Positions 1 to 4,786 of a stretch of 5,519 nt of DNA are shown in pieces. Location: positions 1 to 5,519 of the forward strand of contig DALYLJ010000194.1 of the NCBI GenBank assembly GCA_031976395.1, read 5' to 3'. The translations under genes and the position numbers were made by a program. Positions within the stretch are counted from its first letter, which is position 1. Each line of letters starts with the position of its first letter. The notes beneath the pieces were generated by a model that saw only the letters and a program-made list of their open reading frames with translations, ran no database searches and was not told the origin of the DNA. Source of the DNA: UBA11164 sp002420085. GTDB taxonomy: Bacteria; Pseudomonadota; Gammaproteobacteria; Xanthomonadales; Xanthomonadaceae.

Positions 1-50
1 TGACGGTACCGGTCGGGCGCGGGTGGATGGGGTCTGGGCGGTGCGGTCAT
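1..50 (-). CDS. Possible start of a gene following hemX (partial, runs off the window)
   Basis: An ATG at 50-48 opens a leftward frame that stays open for 16 codons to the window edge, reading MTAPPRPHPPAPDRYR. In many gammaproteobacteria hemX is followed by hemY, so this could be the first residues of HemY, but nothing in so short a Pro/Arg-rich stretch identifies it. No good ribosome binding site precedes the ATG. The ATG overlaps the TGA of a 12-codon open frame (85-47) in an ATGA arrangement, which would allow translational coupling. The true downstream gene could equally begin outside the window. Confidence 0.3.
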   Translation of the reverse strand, partial: MTAPPRPHPPAPDRYR

Positions 51-92
51 GGTGCCGGTCTCGATGCTGCGGTTCGCGAGGTCATCTGGGGG

Positions 93-1175
93 TCATTCGG
101 TCGGGACGATGCTGCGGTCGGCGGGGTCGATCGGGGTGCTGTGAGTGCCGCGCTGCTGCCGAAGCTGTTCGAGGGTGCTGCCGAGCAGGGGCAGGTCGAG
201 GTTGAGCGGGCTGTCGGCAAGTGTCCGCAGGCGCGAGCGCAGGGCCTGGCGTGCCAGGCTGTCCGGGTACAGGCGGACCAGCCAGGCGTCGATGCGGTTG
301 AGTGCGCGGGCGAAGTCGTCGCCGTCGCGGCTGGCCAGGGCCAGACGGGCCAGGGCGAAGTGCAGACCGAGCGCGGTCTCGGCGGTGCTGCGGTCATCGG
401 TCCGGATCAGGGTGTCATCGGTGATCGGTCGGACCTGGACCAGGCGATCGAGCAGGCGGGTCAGGCGGGAGCCCTCGGCGCCGGCCGGACGGGTGGCGGC
501 AGGGTGCGGGAGGGTCGGGATTTCGTTTTCGATGGCGTCGAGGCCACGTCCGATGTCGATCCGCCGGTCCGGGCGGAGGGTGCGCAGTGCGGCCAGTTCC
601 TGGTCGAGCGACTGCCGCAGGGTGACGAAGGCCGGGTCGGCGAGTTGCGCCAGGCTCTGGGCGGCCAATGCGTAGGCGTGCAGGGCCGAGTCGAGGTCAT
701 CGGCGAGCAGCAGACGCTGCTGGCCGAGGCTGAGCAGCAGTTCGGCTTCGTCGAGGCGCAGCAGGTGTTCGGCCTGGCGGGCGCGTTCACTGGCACGCTC
801 GATGGCGTCTTCAAGCAGGGCGGCCCGGTCGCGGACGCCGAACAATTCCTCGCGTGCGACCCGCAGGGCGGCGGCGGTTTCGCTCTGTCGGCGGGTCTGC
901 TGGGTCAATTCGTCGCGCAGGTCGGCGATCGTGGCTTCCAGCCGTTCGACCCGCTGGTCGAGGGTCGGCGGTTGTGGCCCCGGCGCAGACACGAGGCCGG
1001 GCAGCCAGGCCGACAACGGGCTGCCCGGCCGGAATGCCAGTAGTGCGAGGATGGCGATCGTCAGGACGAGCGCGACCATCAGCCAACGACCGGGGCGCGG
1101 CTGGCGGCCGGTGGTGTTGGTGCGCGGCGCCGGTGTCGGTGTCGGCGTTGCGGGTTCTGGATCGGAATCGTTCAA
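93..1175 (-). CDS. hemX: HemX family membrane protein (uroporphyrinogen-III C-methyltransferase-like)
   Basis: About 360 residues, close to typical HemX length (E. coli about 393). Seen: an acidic, Thr/Pro-rich cytoplasmic N-terminus (residues 2-28); one membrane helix (about 31-48, WLMVALVLTIAILALLAF); a charged coiled-coil segment (about 73-137); then the family-like core with LDEAELLLSLGQQRLLLADD (about 141-160) and a long helical periplasmic C-terminal region. This matches the HemX architecture. The protein lies in the inner membrane and is genetically tied to haem/sirohaem synthesis; despite the database name, no SAM-binding methyltransferase motifs are visible. It follows hemD by 38 bases, so the two are probably one operon. 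No in-frame ATG lies before the membrane helix. I chose the TTG at 1175, which has a weak AGGTG 12 bases upstream; a GTG at 1190 is the alternative. The family is fairly secure, the start is not. Confidence 0.85.
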   Translation of the reverse strand: MNDSDPEPATPTPTPAPRTNTTGRQPRPGRWLMVALVLTIAILALLAFRPGSPLSAWLPGLVSAPGPQPPTLDQRVERLEATIADLRDELTQQTRRQSETAAALRVAREELFGVRDRAALLEDAIERASERARQAEHLLRLDEAELLLSLGQQRLLLADDLDSALHAYALAAQSLAQLADPAFVTLRQSLDQELAALRTLRPDRRIDIGRGLDAIENEIPTLPHPAATRPAGAEGSRLTRLLDRLVQVRPITDDTLIRTDDRSTAETALGLHFALARLALASRDGDDFARALNRIDAWLVRLYPDSLARQALRSRLRTLADSPLNLDLPLLGSTLEQLRQQRGTHSTPIDPADRSIVPTE

Positions 1176-1213
1176 GGCGAAGTTCTGCACCTGCTTGGGG
1201 GGTATCTGCCATC

Positions 1214-1996
1214 CTACCGGAAGCGCCGCGCGCAGGCAGCTTCGGCGAGTGCGGTCAGCATGGCTTCGGGTTGGGCGCTGGTGGCGATTTCGATCTGATC
1301 GAAGCCGAGTGCGGCCAGTCGTGCCGACAGCCGCGCACTGGCGGCGATCGCCGGTCGCCGGCACATCCGGTCGCGTTGGTCGGGCGACAACTGCTGCCAC
1401 AGTGCATCGAGGGCTTCGGCGCTGCTGACCAGTACCGCGCTGCGTGCGTGCAGTTCGGTCAGGGCCAGGCGGCGGGCGGCCGGTACGGTGATGCTCTGGC
1501 GGCGATAGACATCGGCGCGCCATACCTGAGCGCCGGCTTGGCGCAGACGCGATTCGATCAGGTCACGACCGCCGGGAGCGCTGATCAGGCCGATCCGGCG
1601 GCCGCGCGGTGCGTGCAGTGGCGCCAGTTGCAACAGGGCTTCCGAGTCCATTCGGCCGGTCGGATGAGCGACCTCGGCCACACCCCAGCGGCGCAACAGT
1701 CGCGCCGTTCCGGCGCCGACCGCACAGCAGGCGCTGCGAGGGGCGGCATGCTCGGGCAGACAATGCCGGGTGAAGCGGACCGCAGCCGGACTGGTGAAGA
1801 TGATGGTCGGAGCCGACAGGGCGCGGATCAGGTCGGTCTGGCAGCCGGTGATCGGCCGCAGGGCCAGGGTCGAGACGGCGAACGTGTACGCGCCACGGGC
1901 GGTCGCTGCCCGACGCACGCCGCTGTGTTCGCCTGCCGGTCGAAGCGAGATGACATACCATCCGCGCAGGGCGGTGCGGTCGGGGACGGCTTTCAT
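1214..1996 (-). CDS. hemD: Uroporphyrinogen-III synthase
   Basis: 260 residues, normal HemD size. The cytosolic enzyme closes and inverts ring D of hydroxymethylbilane to give uroporphyrinogen III, precursor of haem, sirohaem and cobalamin. The family is poorly conserved, but its landmarks are present in order: an N-terminal strand VISLRPAGEH (15-24); IIFTSPAAVRF (65-75); AVGAGTARLLRRWG (92-105); MDSEALL (116-122); the domain-crossover strand GRRIGLISAPGGRDLIESRL (132-151); VYRR (163-166); and VLVSSAEALDAL (188-199), matching the usual T/S-S-S substrate-site segment. The ATG at 1996 gives about a dozen residues more than the usual start and has no clear Shine-Dalgarno sequence, but no better in-frame start exists before the first strand. 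hemX follows 38 bases after the TAG. hemC is not upstream; instead a thioesterase gene diverges 50 bases away. Confidence 0.88.
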   Translation of the reverse strand: MKAVPDRTALRGWYVISLRPAGEHSGVRRAATARGAYTFAVSTLALRPITGCQTDLIRALSAPTIIFTSPAAVRFTRHCLPEHAAPRSACCAVGAGTARLLRRWGVAEVAHPTGRMDSEALLQLAPLHAPRGRRIGLISAPGGRDLIESRLRQAGAQVWRADVYRRQSITVPAARRLALTELHARSAVLVSSAEALDALWQQLSPDQRDRMCRRPAIAASARLSARLAALGFDQIEIATSAQPEAMLTALAEAACARRFR

Positions 1997-2046
1997 GCGC
2001 CGCAGTGTGCATCAGTATTCGGAGCGCGTGCCAGGGTGGATCGGAA
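1997..2046. promoter_or_regulatory. Short divergent intergenic region between hemD and the thioesterase gene
   Basis: Only 50 bases separate the two divergent start codons, so the promoters for both directions must lie here or inside the opposing gene. Leftward, AATACT (plus-strand AGTATT, 2014-2019) matches a -10 at four of six positions, but no good -35 is found at the right distance. Rightward, GGTGGATCGGAA directly before the ATG at 2047 is a usable ribosome binding site. No palindrome suggesting an operator stands out. This is inferred from gene layout more than from strong motifs. Confidence 0.35.
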
Positions 2047-2544
2047 ATGACGGATCGACAATCGCAGTTGGCTGGGCAGGCCGAGCGCAGCGATCGGCAC
2101 GATCGCGAACTTGCGCAGATCGAGGCCGTCCTTGCTGCCATGCCGCCGGTGCGGGCGATGGCCGTGCGGGCGGAGGCATTCGATGGCAGCCGGCTGCGTC
2201 TGTCCGCGCCGTTGGCGGCCAATGTCAACGACAAGGGCTGTGCTTTCGGCGGCAGTCTGGCCGGCATCATGACCCTGGCCGCCTGGGGCGCGATCACGCT
2301 CAGGCTCGCGCGGGCGGGGGTTGCCGCCGAGGTCTATGTGGCCGATAGCCGAATTCGCTACCGTGCGCCGCTGTATGCCGATCTGCGTGCGGTTGGCGGC
2401 CCGGCCGAGGATGCCGATTGGCCGGGCTTCCTGGCGCGCCTGGATGAGCGCGGGCGTGCCGGCATCGCCGCCCAGGCGCGGATCGAGACTGACGACGGCA
2501 CGGTCATTGCCGAATTCGAGGGGCGGTTCGCCGCCAAGCGCTGA
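2047..2544 (+). CDS. Standalone YiiD-type hotdog thioesterase domain protein
   Basis: 165 residues. The signature PLAANVNDKGCAFGGSLAG (residues 55-73), continuing into TLAAWG (76-81), is the hallmark of the putative thioesterase domain found at the C-terminus of E. coli YiiD (FabY), a hotdog-fold family expected to act on acyl thioesters. The domain continues through VADSRIRYRAPLYADLRAV (about 98-116) and ends in the strand GTVIAEFEGRFAAKR. E. coli YiiD carries an N-terminal GNAT acetyltransferase; here there is none, only a charged helical stretch of about 30 residues, so this is a single-domain form. The exact substrate cannot be read. I chose ATG 2047 because GGTGGATCGGA lies just before it; an in-frame GTG at 2005 would add 14 residues without a clear ribosome binding site. 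It is divergent from hemD. Confidence 0.8.
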   Translation: MTDRQSQLAGQAERSDRHDRELAQIEAVLAAMPPVRAMAVRAEAFDGSRLRLSAPLAANVNDKGCAFGGSLAGIMTLAAWGAITLRLARAGVAAEVYVADSRIRYRAPLYADLRAVGGPAEDADWPGFLARLDERGRAGIAAQARIETDDGTVIAEFEGRFAAKR

Positions 2545-2551
2545 CGCAGCG

Positions 2552-2581
2552 AACGCACACGGGCAGAAACGCACACGGGCA
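2552..2581. repeat. Two-copy direct repeat, 14-base unit, 16-base period
   Basis: AACGCACACGGGCA occurs exactly at 2552-2565 and again at 2568-2581, separated by GA. It fills most of the gap after the thioesterase stop codon and ends immediately before the proposed -35 of the next gene. The period is neither 10 nor 11 bases, so copies do not lie on the same helix face. It may be a chance small duplication or a pair of binding sites for a regulator. Confidence 0.75.
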
Positions 2582-2582
2582 C

Positions 2583-2612
2583 TTGTGACGGGTGTTTTGG
2601 ATGTGTTAGCGT
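2583..2612 (+). promoter_or_regulatory. Putative extended -10 promoter of the small basic gene, possibly leaderless
   Basis: TTGTGA (2583-2588, four of six matches to TTGACA), an 18-base spacer, then TGT-TAGCGT (2604-2612) with the TG of an extended -10. The -10 ends eight bases before the ATG at 2621, so transcription would begin at or within a base or two of the start codon. No Shine-Dalgarno sequence is present between the -10 and the ATG, which fits a leaderless transcript. Confidence 0.4.
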
Positions 2613-2620
2613 CGATCTCC

Positions 2621-2884
2621 ATGAAGACCGAAACATGGCCAGAATCGGAAGGACGTCGATCGTCGGCACGGATTGCCGACGCCGGCAGTGCGACGAGCGA
2701 ATACGGGCAGCAACCGGTGTTTCCACTCAACACCGGCAAGATCCGGCTCGGGCGCGCCACGGCCGATGAGATCCGCGCGACCATCGGTATCACCCAAAAG
2801 GACATCCGGATGGCCAGAAGCGTCATGGCCAAAGTCGCGGCCGCACCCAAGGCGGCGCGCCGCAAGCGGGCTGCCAAGCCCTGA
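2621..2884 (+). CDS. Small basic protein, possible DNA-binding or antitoxin-like partner of the next gene
   Basis: 87 residues; I do not recognise a named family. Residues 1-32 are polar and look disordered. A compact segment follows: LNTGKIRLGRATADEIRATI (36-55) then GITQKDIRMARSVMAKV (56-72). This reads as two short helices joined by a G-I-T turn, resembling a reduced helix-turn-helix. A Lys/Arg/Ala tail (77-87, KAARRKRAAKP) could bind nucleic acid. The next gene begins 42 bases after the stop, in the same direction with no promoter visible, so the two are probably cotranscribed. The coding case rests on the clean ATG, the GC-biased codons and the sensible fold pattern; there is no ribosome binding site before ATG 2621. 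As a small basic protein ahead of a likely enzyme it could be a regulator or antitoxin. That role is inference. Confidence 0.6.
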   Translation: MKTETWPESEGRRSSARIADAGSATSEYGQQPVFPLNTGKIRLGRATADEIRATIGITQKDIRMARSVMAKVAAAPKAARRKRAAKP

Positions 2885-2926
2885 TCGGCCGCCGTCGAGC
2901 ACGTGGCGACGGCAGGGACGCTGGGC

Positions 2927-3532
2927 ATGCAGATCAACCCGTTCGACGCCGATCCGGAACGTCAGCGGGCGGTGTTTCTGAATGTTCCCTACGACAACGC
3001 CTATCAAGCCTATTTCGCGACCCTGGTCTGCACCCTGGTGTGCCTCGGCCTGGTTCCCCGCTGCGTGCTGGAAGTGCGTGAAGTCGGTCAGGGTCGGCTG
3101 AACCGGATATTCGATCTGTTGCGCAACTGTGGGGCTTCGATACACGATCTGAGTCGAGTCGGTTCGCCGCCACGGTTCAATATGCCGTTCGAGTTGGGCA
3201 TCGCCTGTGCCCTGGCAATGCGGGGTGATCGGCATGAAGTGGTGGTCATCGATCGCCGACCTCATCGGCTCGATCGTCTGCTCAGCGACTACAAGGGGCG
3301 CGACCCGGAGATCTACGCGGGCTGCACCGGTCTGATCGATGCGGTCGTCGATGCCTTCGAGAGCGATCCTCGGATCGACCTCGATCGGTTGAGGCAGGAT
3401 GTCGGGGGACTGCGACGTGCGGCCAATGCCCTGGCCGATCTGGGTGGCGGAACGCTGTTCAAGCGTGCGACGTTTCGTGCATTGATCGAGATGGCGACCG
3501 AGAAGGCCGAAAAGCTCGGTTACATCCGATGA
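2927..3532 (+). CDS. TIR/nucleoside deoxyribosyltransferase-like protein, function unknown
   Basis: 201 residues, soluble, no signal peptide. The pattern suggests a Rossmann-like alpha/beta fold: strand AVFLNVPYD (15-23), helix 24-40, strand VPRCVLEV (43-50), GRLNRIFDLLRNC (56-68), strand ASIHDLSR (70-77), then PPRFNMPFELGIACA (81-95) and strand EVVVIDR (104-110). A helical C-terminal part (about 135-201) follows. The FNMPFELG-I-A segment resembles the E-L-G-x-A motif that carries the catalytic glutamate (here E89) in nucleoside 2-deoxyribosyltransferases and related TIR-like NAD-cleaving proteins. I recall many uncharacterised bacterial proteins sharing the NVPYD, HDLSR and PRFNMPFELG blocks, but no assigned function. 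ATG 2927 is preferred because AGGGA sits eight bases upstream; GTG 2903 would add eight residues with a poorer site. It follows the small basic gene by 42 bases. Nucleotide hydrolysis or base exchange is inferred only from the motif. Confidence 0.75.
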   Translation: MQINPFDADPERQRAVFLNVPYDNAYQAYFATLVCTLVCLGLVPRCVLEVREVGQGRLNRIFDLLRNCGASIHDLSRVGSPPRFNMPFELGIACALAMRGDRHEVVVIDRRPHRLDRLLSDYKGRDPEIYAGCTGLIDAVVDAFESDPRIDLDRLRQDVGGLRRAANALADLGGGTLFKRATFRALIEMATEKAEKLGYIR

Positions 3533-3541
3533 TGTCGGATG
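3523..3541 (+). other. Inverted repeat centred on the stop codon of the TIR-like gene
   Basis: CATCCGA (3523-3529) and TCGGATG (3535-3541) form a perfect 7-base stem around a 5-base loop that contains most of the TGA stop codon. No T-run follows, so it is not a standard intrinsic terminator. It may stabilise the transcript end, or be chance. The bases to 3630 beyond it hold no gene that I can support. Confidence 0.3.
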
Positions 3542-3631
3542 GCCGGGGATCAGGCGGGTGGGTCGGTCGCGGACGCCGGCCGCCGCCAGCGGTCCGCCGG
3601 ATGACGAACAGGGTCGCTCGCTCGCCGATCA

Positions 3632-3661
3632 CTGGCGCGGCGCCGGCCGATCGGTGAGAAT
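3632..3661 (+). promoter_or_regulatory. Putative promoter of the lipoprotein gene
   Basis: CTGGCG (3632-3637), an 18-base spacer, and GAGAAT (3656-3661), which matches four of six -10 positions, followed by GCCGGC and the ATG at 3668. With this -10 the transcript would start at about the start codon. However, GGTGA (3653-3657) can pair with 16S rRNA, giving an alternative reading as a ribosome binding site served by an upstream promoter. The AAT-GCC pattern recurs before yibN and secB. Confidence 0.4.
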
Positions 3662-3667
3662 GCCGGC

Positions 3668-4078
3668 ATGATCGGTTTTCGCGAAATTCTGTTGCTCGCT
3701 CTGATCGTGTTGCTCGGCGCTTGTGCGTCGAGTTCGCGCAAGGATGATTTCCGCGCCACGGTCTACCAGTATTCGGCGGCGATCCGCTGGTCCGGAACCC
3801 TGGCCGGCCAGCCGTTTACCGACCCCAAGGTGTTGCAGGATGCGCCGCTGTCGAGCATCGAGATCGGCCGGCACAACCAGTTTCGGGTCAGCGGCTACAG
3901 CGTGGTCGGTGAATCCGAGGATGCCGACGGTCAGCGCATCCGCGATGTCCAGATCGGCCTGATCAATCTCAATACCCTGGCCGAGCGAGTGATCAGCCAT
4001 CGCGAGGTCTGGCGTTTCGAGCCCGAGGGCAAGCGCTGGCTGTTGATGTCGCGGCCGCCGAGTCTGGACGGCAACTGA
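3668..4078 (+). CDS. Small predicted lipoprotein, conserved function unknown
   Basis: 136 residues. The N-terminus is a textbook lipoprotein signal: MIGFREI, then a hydrophobic stretch (residues 7-16), then the lipobox LGAC with the lipidated Cys at residue 19. Ala at +2 rather than Asp favours the outer membrane under the E. coli Lol rule. The mature part, about 118 residues, begins with a Ser-rich linker, then a helix-like ATVYQYSAAIRWSG (30-43) and several amphipathic strands ending VWRFEPEGKRWLLMS. A helix followed by a curved sheet is reminiscent of NTF2-like folds, but this is only a guess and no catalytic residues are evident. The ATG at 3668 is the only start that gives an intact signal peptide. 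It sits alone between the TIR-like gene and yibN, with its own likely promoter. Confidence 0.78.
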   Translation: MIGFREILLLALIVLLGACASSSRKDDFRATVYQYSAAIRWSGTLAGQPFTDPKVLQDAPLSSIEIGRHNQFRVSGYSVVGESEDADGQRIRDVQIGLINLNTLAERVISHREVWRFEPEGKRWLLMSRPPSLDGN

Positions 4079-4080
4079 TC

Positions 4081-4100
4081 GACGCCGGCGGCCGGGCGTC
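4081..4100 (+). terminator. GC-rich hairpin after the lipoprotein gene
   Basis: GACGCC (4081-4086) and GGCGTC (4095-4100) form a perfect 6-base GC-rich stem with an 8-base loop, starting two bases after the lipoprotein stop codon. No T-run follows, so efficiency as an intrinsic terminator is uncertain. The position between the stop codon and the next promoter is right for a transcript end. Confidence 0.35.
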
Positions 4101-4127
4101 CCGGCGATCTGCTGCGATCGTGGCGGA

Positions 4128-4169
4128 TTCGGCAATTGACACTCGGCAGTCGGCAATCGCGACTTGGCC
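4128..4169. repeat. Degenerate 7-base tandem repeat, six units
   Basis: The stretch divides cleanly into six heptamers: TTCGGCA, ATTGACA, CTCGGCA, GTCGGCA, ATCGCGA and CTTGGCC, with consensus N-T-C-G-G-C-A. Every unit has T at position 2, and most differ from the consensus at one or two other positions. It lies in the 158-base gap between the lipoprotein and yibN, and its last unit supplies the proposed -35 of the yibN promoter. The second unit contains a perfect TTGACA. The reading is noncoding on both strands as far as I can judge. Confidence 0.65.
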
Positions 4170-4193
4170 CGAGGTGCCGGCATCGGCGACAAT
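4164..4193 (+). promoter_or_regulatory. Putative promoter of yibN
   Basis: TTGGCC (4164-4169, four of six matches to TTGACA), an 18-base spacer, and GACAAT (4188-4193, four of six) followed by GCCCGG. Transcription would begin near 4200, leaving a short leader that contains AGGAG at 4226-4230 before the GTG start. A perfect TTGACA at 4136-4141 is nearby but has no good -10 at 16-18 bases. Confidence 0.5.
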
Positions 4194-4236
4194 GCCCGGC
4201 TACCCGTCCCATCGCTGTCCCGCTCAGGAGTGTCGC

Positions 4237-4671
4237 GTGAGCCCCGATCGTATTTCCGATTTCATCGCCAGCAATCCGATCCTCGTGGCTGGTTTCGTCG
4301 GGGTGACCCTGGCCCTGGTATTCACCGAGATTGGTCGGCTGCGCCGCAAGTATCGGATCATCGGGCCGGCGGCGGTTACCGAACTGATCAATCGCGAACA
4401 GGCGCTGGCGGTCGATCTGCGGCCGGTGAACGAGTTCGAGAAGGGCCATATCGCAGGCTCTCGCAATATCCCGCTCGGTCAGTTCGAGCCCGATCACAAG
4501 GTGTTGGCGAAGGCGCGAGAGGTGCCGGTGGTGTTGATCTGCGCACGTGGCCTGGTTGCCGGAACGGCGGCTGATCGTCTGGCCAAGGCAGGCTTCGGCC
4601 AGGTCAACGTGCTCGAAGGCGGCATCGCCGGTTGGCAACAGGCCGAGCTTCCCCTGGCGCGCGGCCGTTGA
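4237..4671 (+). CDS. yibN: Membrane-anchored rhodanese-like protein (YibN type)
   Basis: 144 residues, nearly the same as E. coli YibN (143). One N-terminal membrane helix (about 14-30, PILVAGFVGVTLALVFT) is followed by a basic stretch GRLRRKYR (33-40), which places the rhodanese domain in the cytoplasm. The domain carries the usual landmarks: VDLRP (59-63), the GHIAGSRNIPLG segment (70-81) typical of rhodanese CH2A motifs, the active-site loop with Cys102 in ICARGLVAG (101-109), and the C-terminal LEGGIAGWQQAELPL (126-140). Cys102 would carry the persulfide in sulfur transfer; the acceptor is unknown. The start is GTG 4237 because AGGAG lies six bases upstream; it also gives the expected length. 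It sits upstream of secB and gpsA as in E. coli, but the glutaredoxin gene grxC found between them there is missing here. Confidence 0.88.
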   Translation: MSPDRISDFIASNPILVAGFVGVTLALVFTEIGRLRRKYRIIGPAAVTELINREQALAVDLRPVNEFEKGHIAGSRNIPLGQFEPDHKVLAKAREVPVVLICARGLVAGTAADRLAKAGFGQVNVLEGGIAGWQQAELPLARGR

Positions 4672-4757
4672 TTGTTGCTGGCCTGCGGTCGGTGTGGTCA
4701 TGGGGCGGATCGGCAGCCGCCAGACAGGGATGATCCCGTCCAGGCGGGCGGCGCGGT
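4672..4757. other. Gap between yibN and the secB promoter
   Basis: No gene, strong terminator or repeat is visible in these bases. The only structure noted is a short GGGA-TGA-TCCC inverted repeat at 4727-4737, too small to interpret. There is no room for grxC, which would need roughly 250 bases. Confidence 0.5.
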
Positions 4758-4786
4758 TTGGCTTGCCCGGCGCTACGTGAAATAAT
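4758..4786 (+). promoter_or_regulatory. Putative promoter of secB-gpsA
   Basis: TTGGCT (4758-4763, four of six matches to the -35), a 17-base spacer, and AATAAT (4781-4786, five of six matches to TATAAT) followed by GCCGCG. This is the best-looking promoter in the window. Transcription would begin near 4793, giving a leader of roughly 55 bases with GGAG at 4838-4841. The GC-rich bases after the -10 resemble a discriminator typical of growth-rate-sensitive promoters, which is inference. Confidence 0.6.

Noticed and set aside
27..1043. A 338-codon open frame on the plus strand opposite hemX
   Set aside because: The opposite strand encodes a recognisable HemX with membrane helix and coiled coil. 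Long antisense frames are expected in GC-rich coding DNA, and this translation shows no fold-like pattern.
811..1212. ATG-started 133-codon frame right after hemD as an alternative gene
   Set aside because: It is out of frame with HemX, ends inside the HemX coding region and has no family features; kept only as a start-site question.
854..2050. A 398-codon open frame on the plus strand across hemX and hemD
   Set aside because: It spans two real genes on the other strand and their junction; the translation is Arg/Gly/Ala-rich without motifs, typical of a shadow frame.
2903..2926. GTG 2903 as the start of the TIR-like gene
   Set aside because: It has a weak ribosome site, whereas ATG 2927 has AGGGA eight bases upstream and starts just before the first conserved strand.
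1993..2937. A 314-codon minus-strand open frame over the thioesterase and the small gene
   Set aside because: The plus strand carries the thioesterase signature and the small-gene frame; this frame crosses both genes and the intergenic repeat with no recognisable content.
4136..4164. Promoter built on the perfect TTGACA at 4136
   Set aside because: No acceptable -10 lies 16-18 bases downstream; the TTGACA is a variant unit of the heptamer repeat. The site at 4164-4193 fits better.
4128..4169. CRISPR array
   Set aside because: Units are 7 bases long and contiguous, with no spacers or long conserved repeat.
3931..4701. A 256-codon minus-strand open frame over the lipoprotein end and yibN
   Set aside because: It is antisense to a clear rhodanese domain and runs through the heptamer repeat; no motif supports it.
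4727..4737. Short GGGA-TGA-TCCC inverted repeat as a terminator for yibN
   Set aside because: Four-base stem, no T-run, and some 55 bases after the stop codon; too weak to call.
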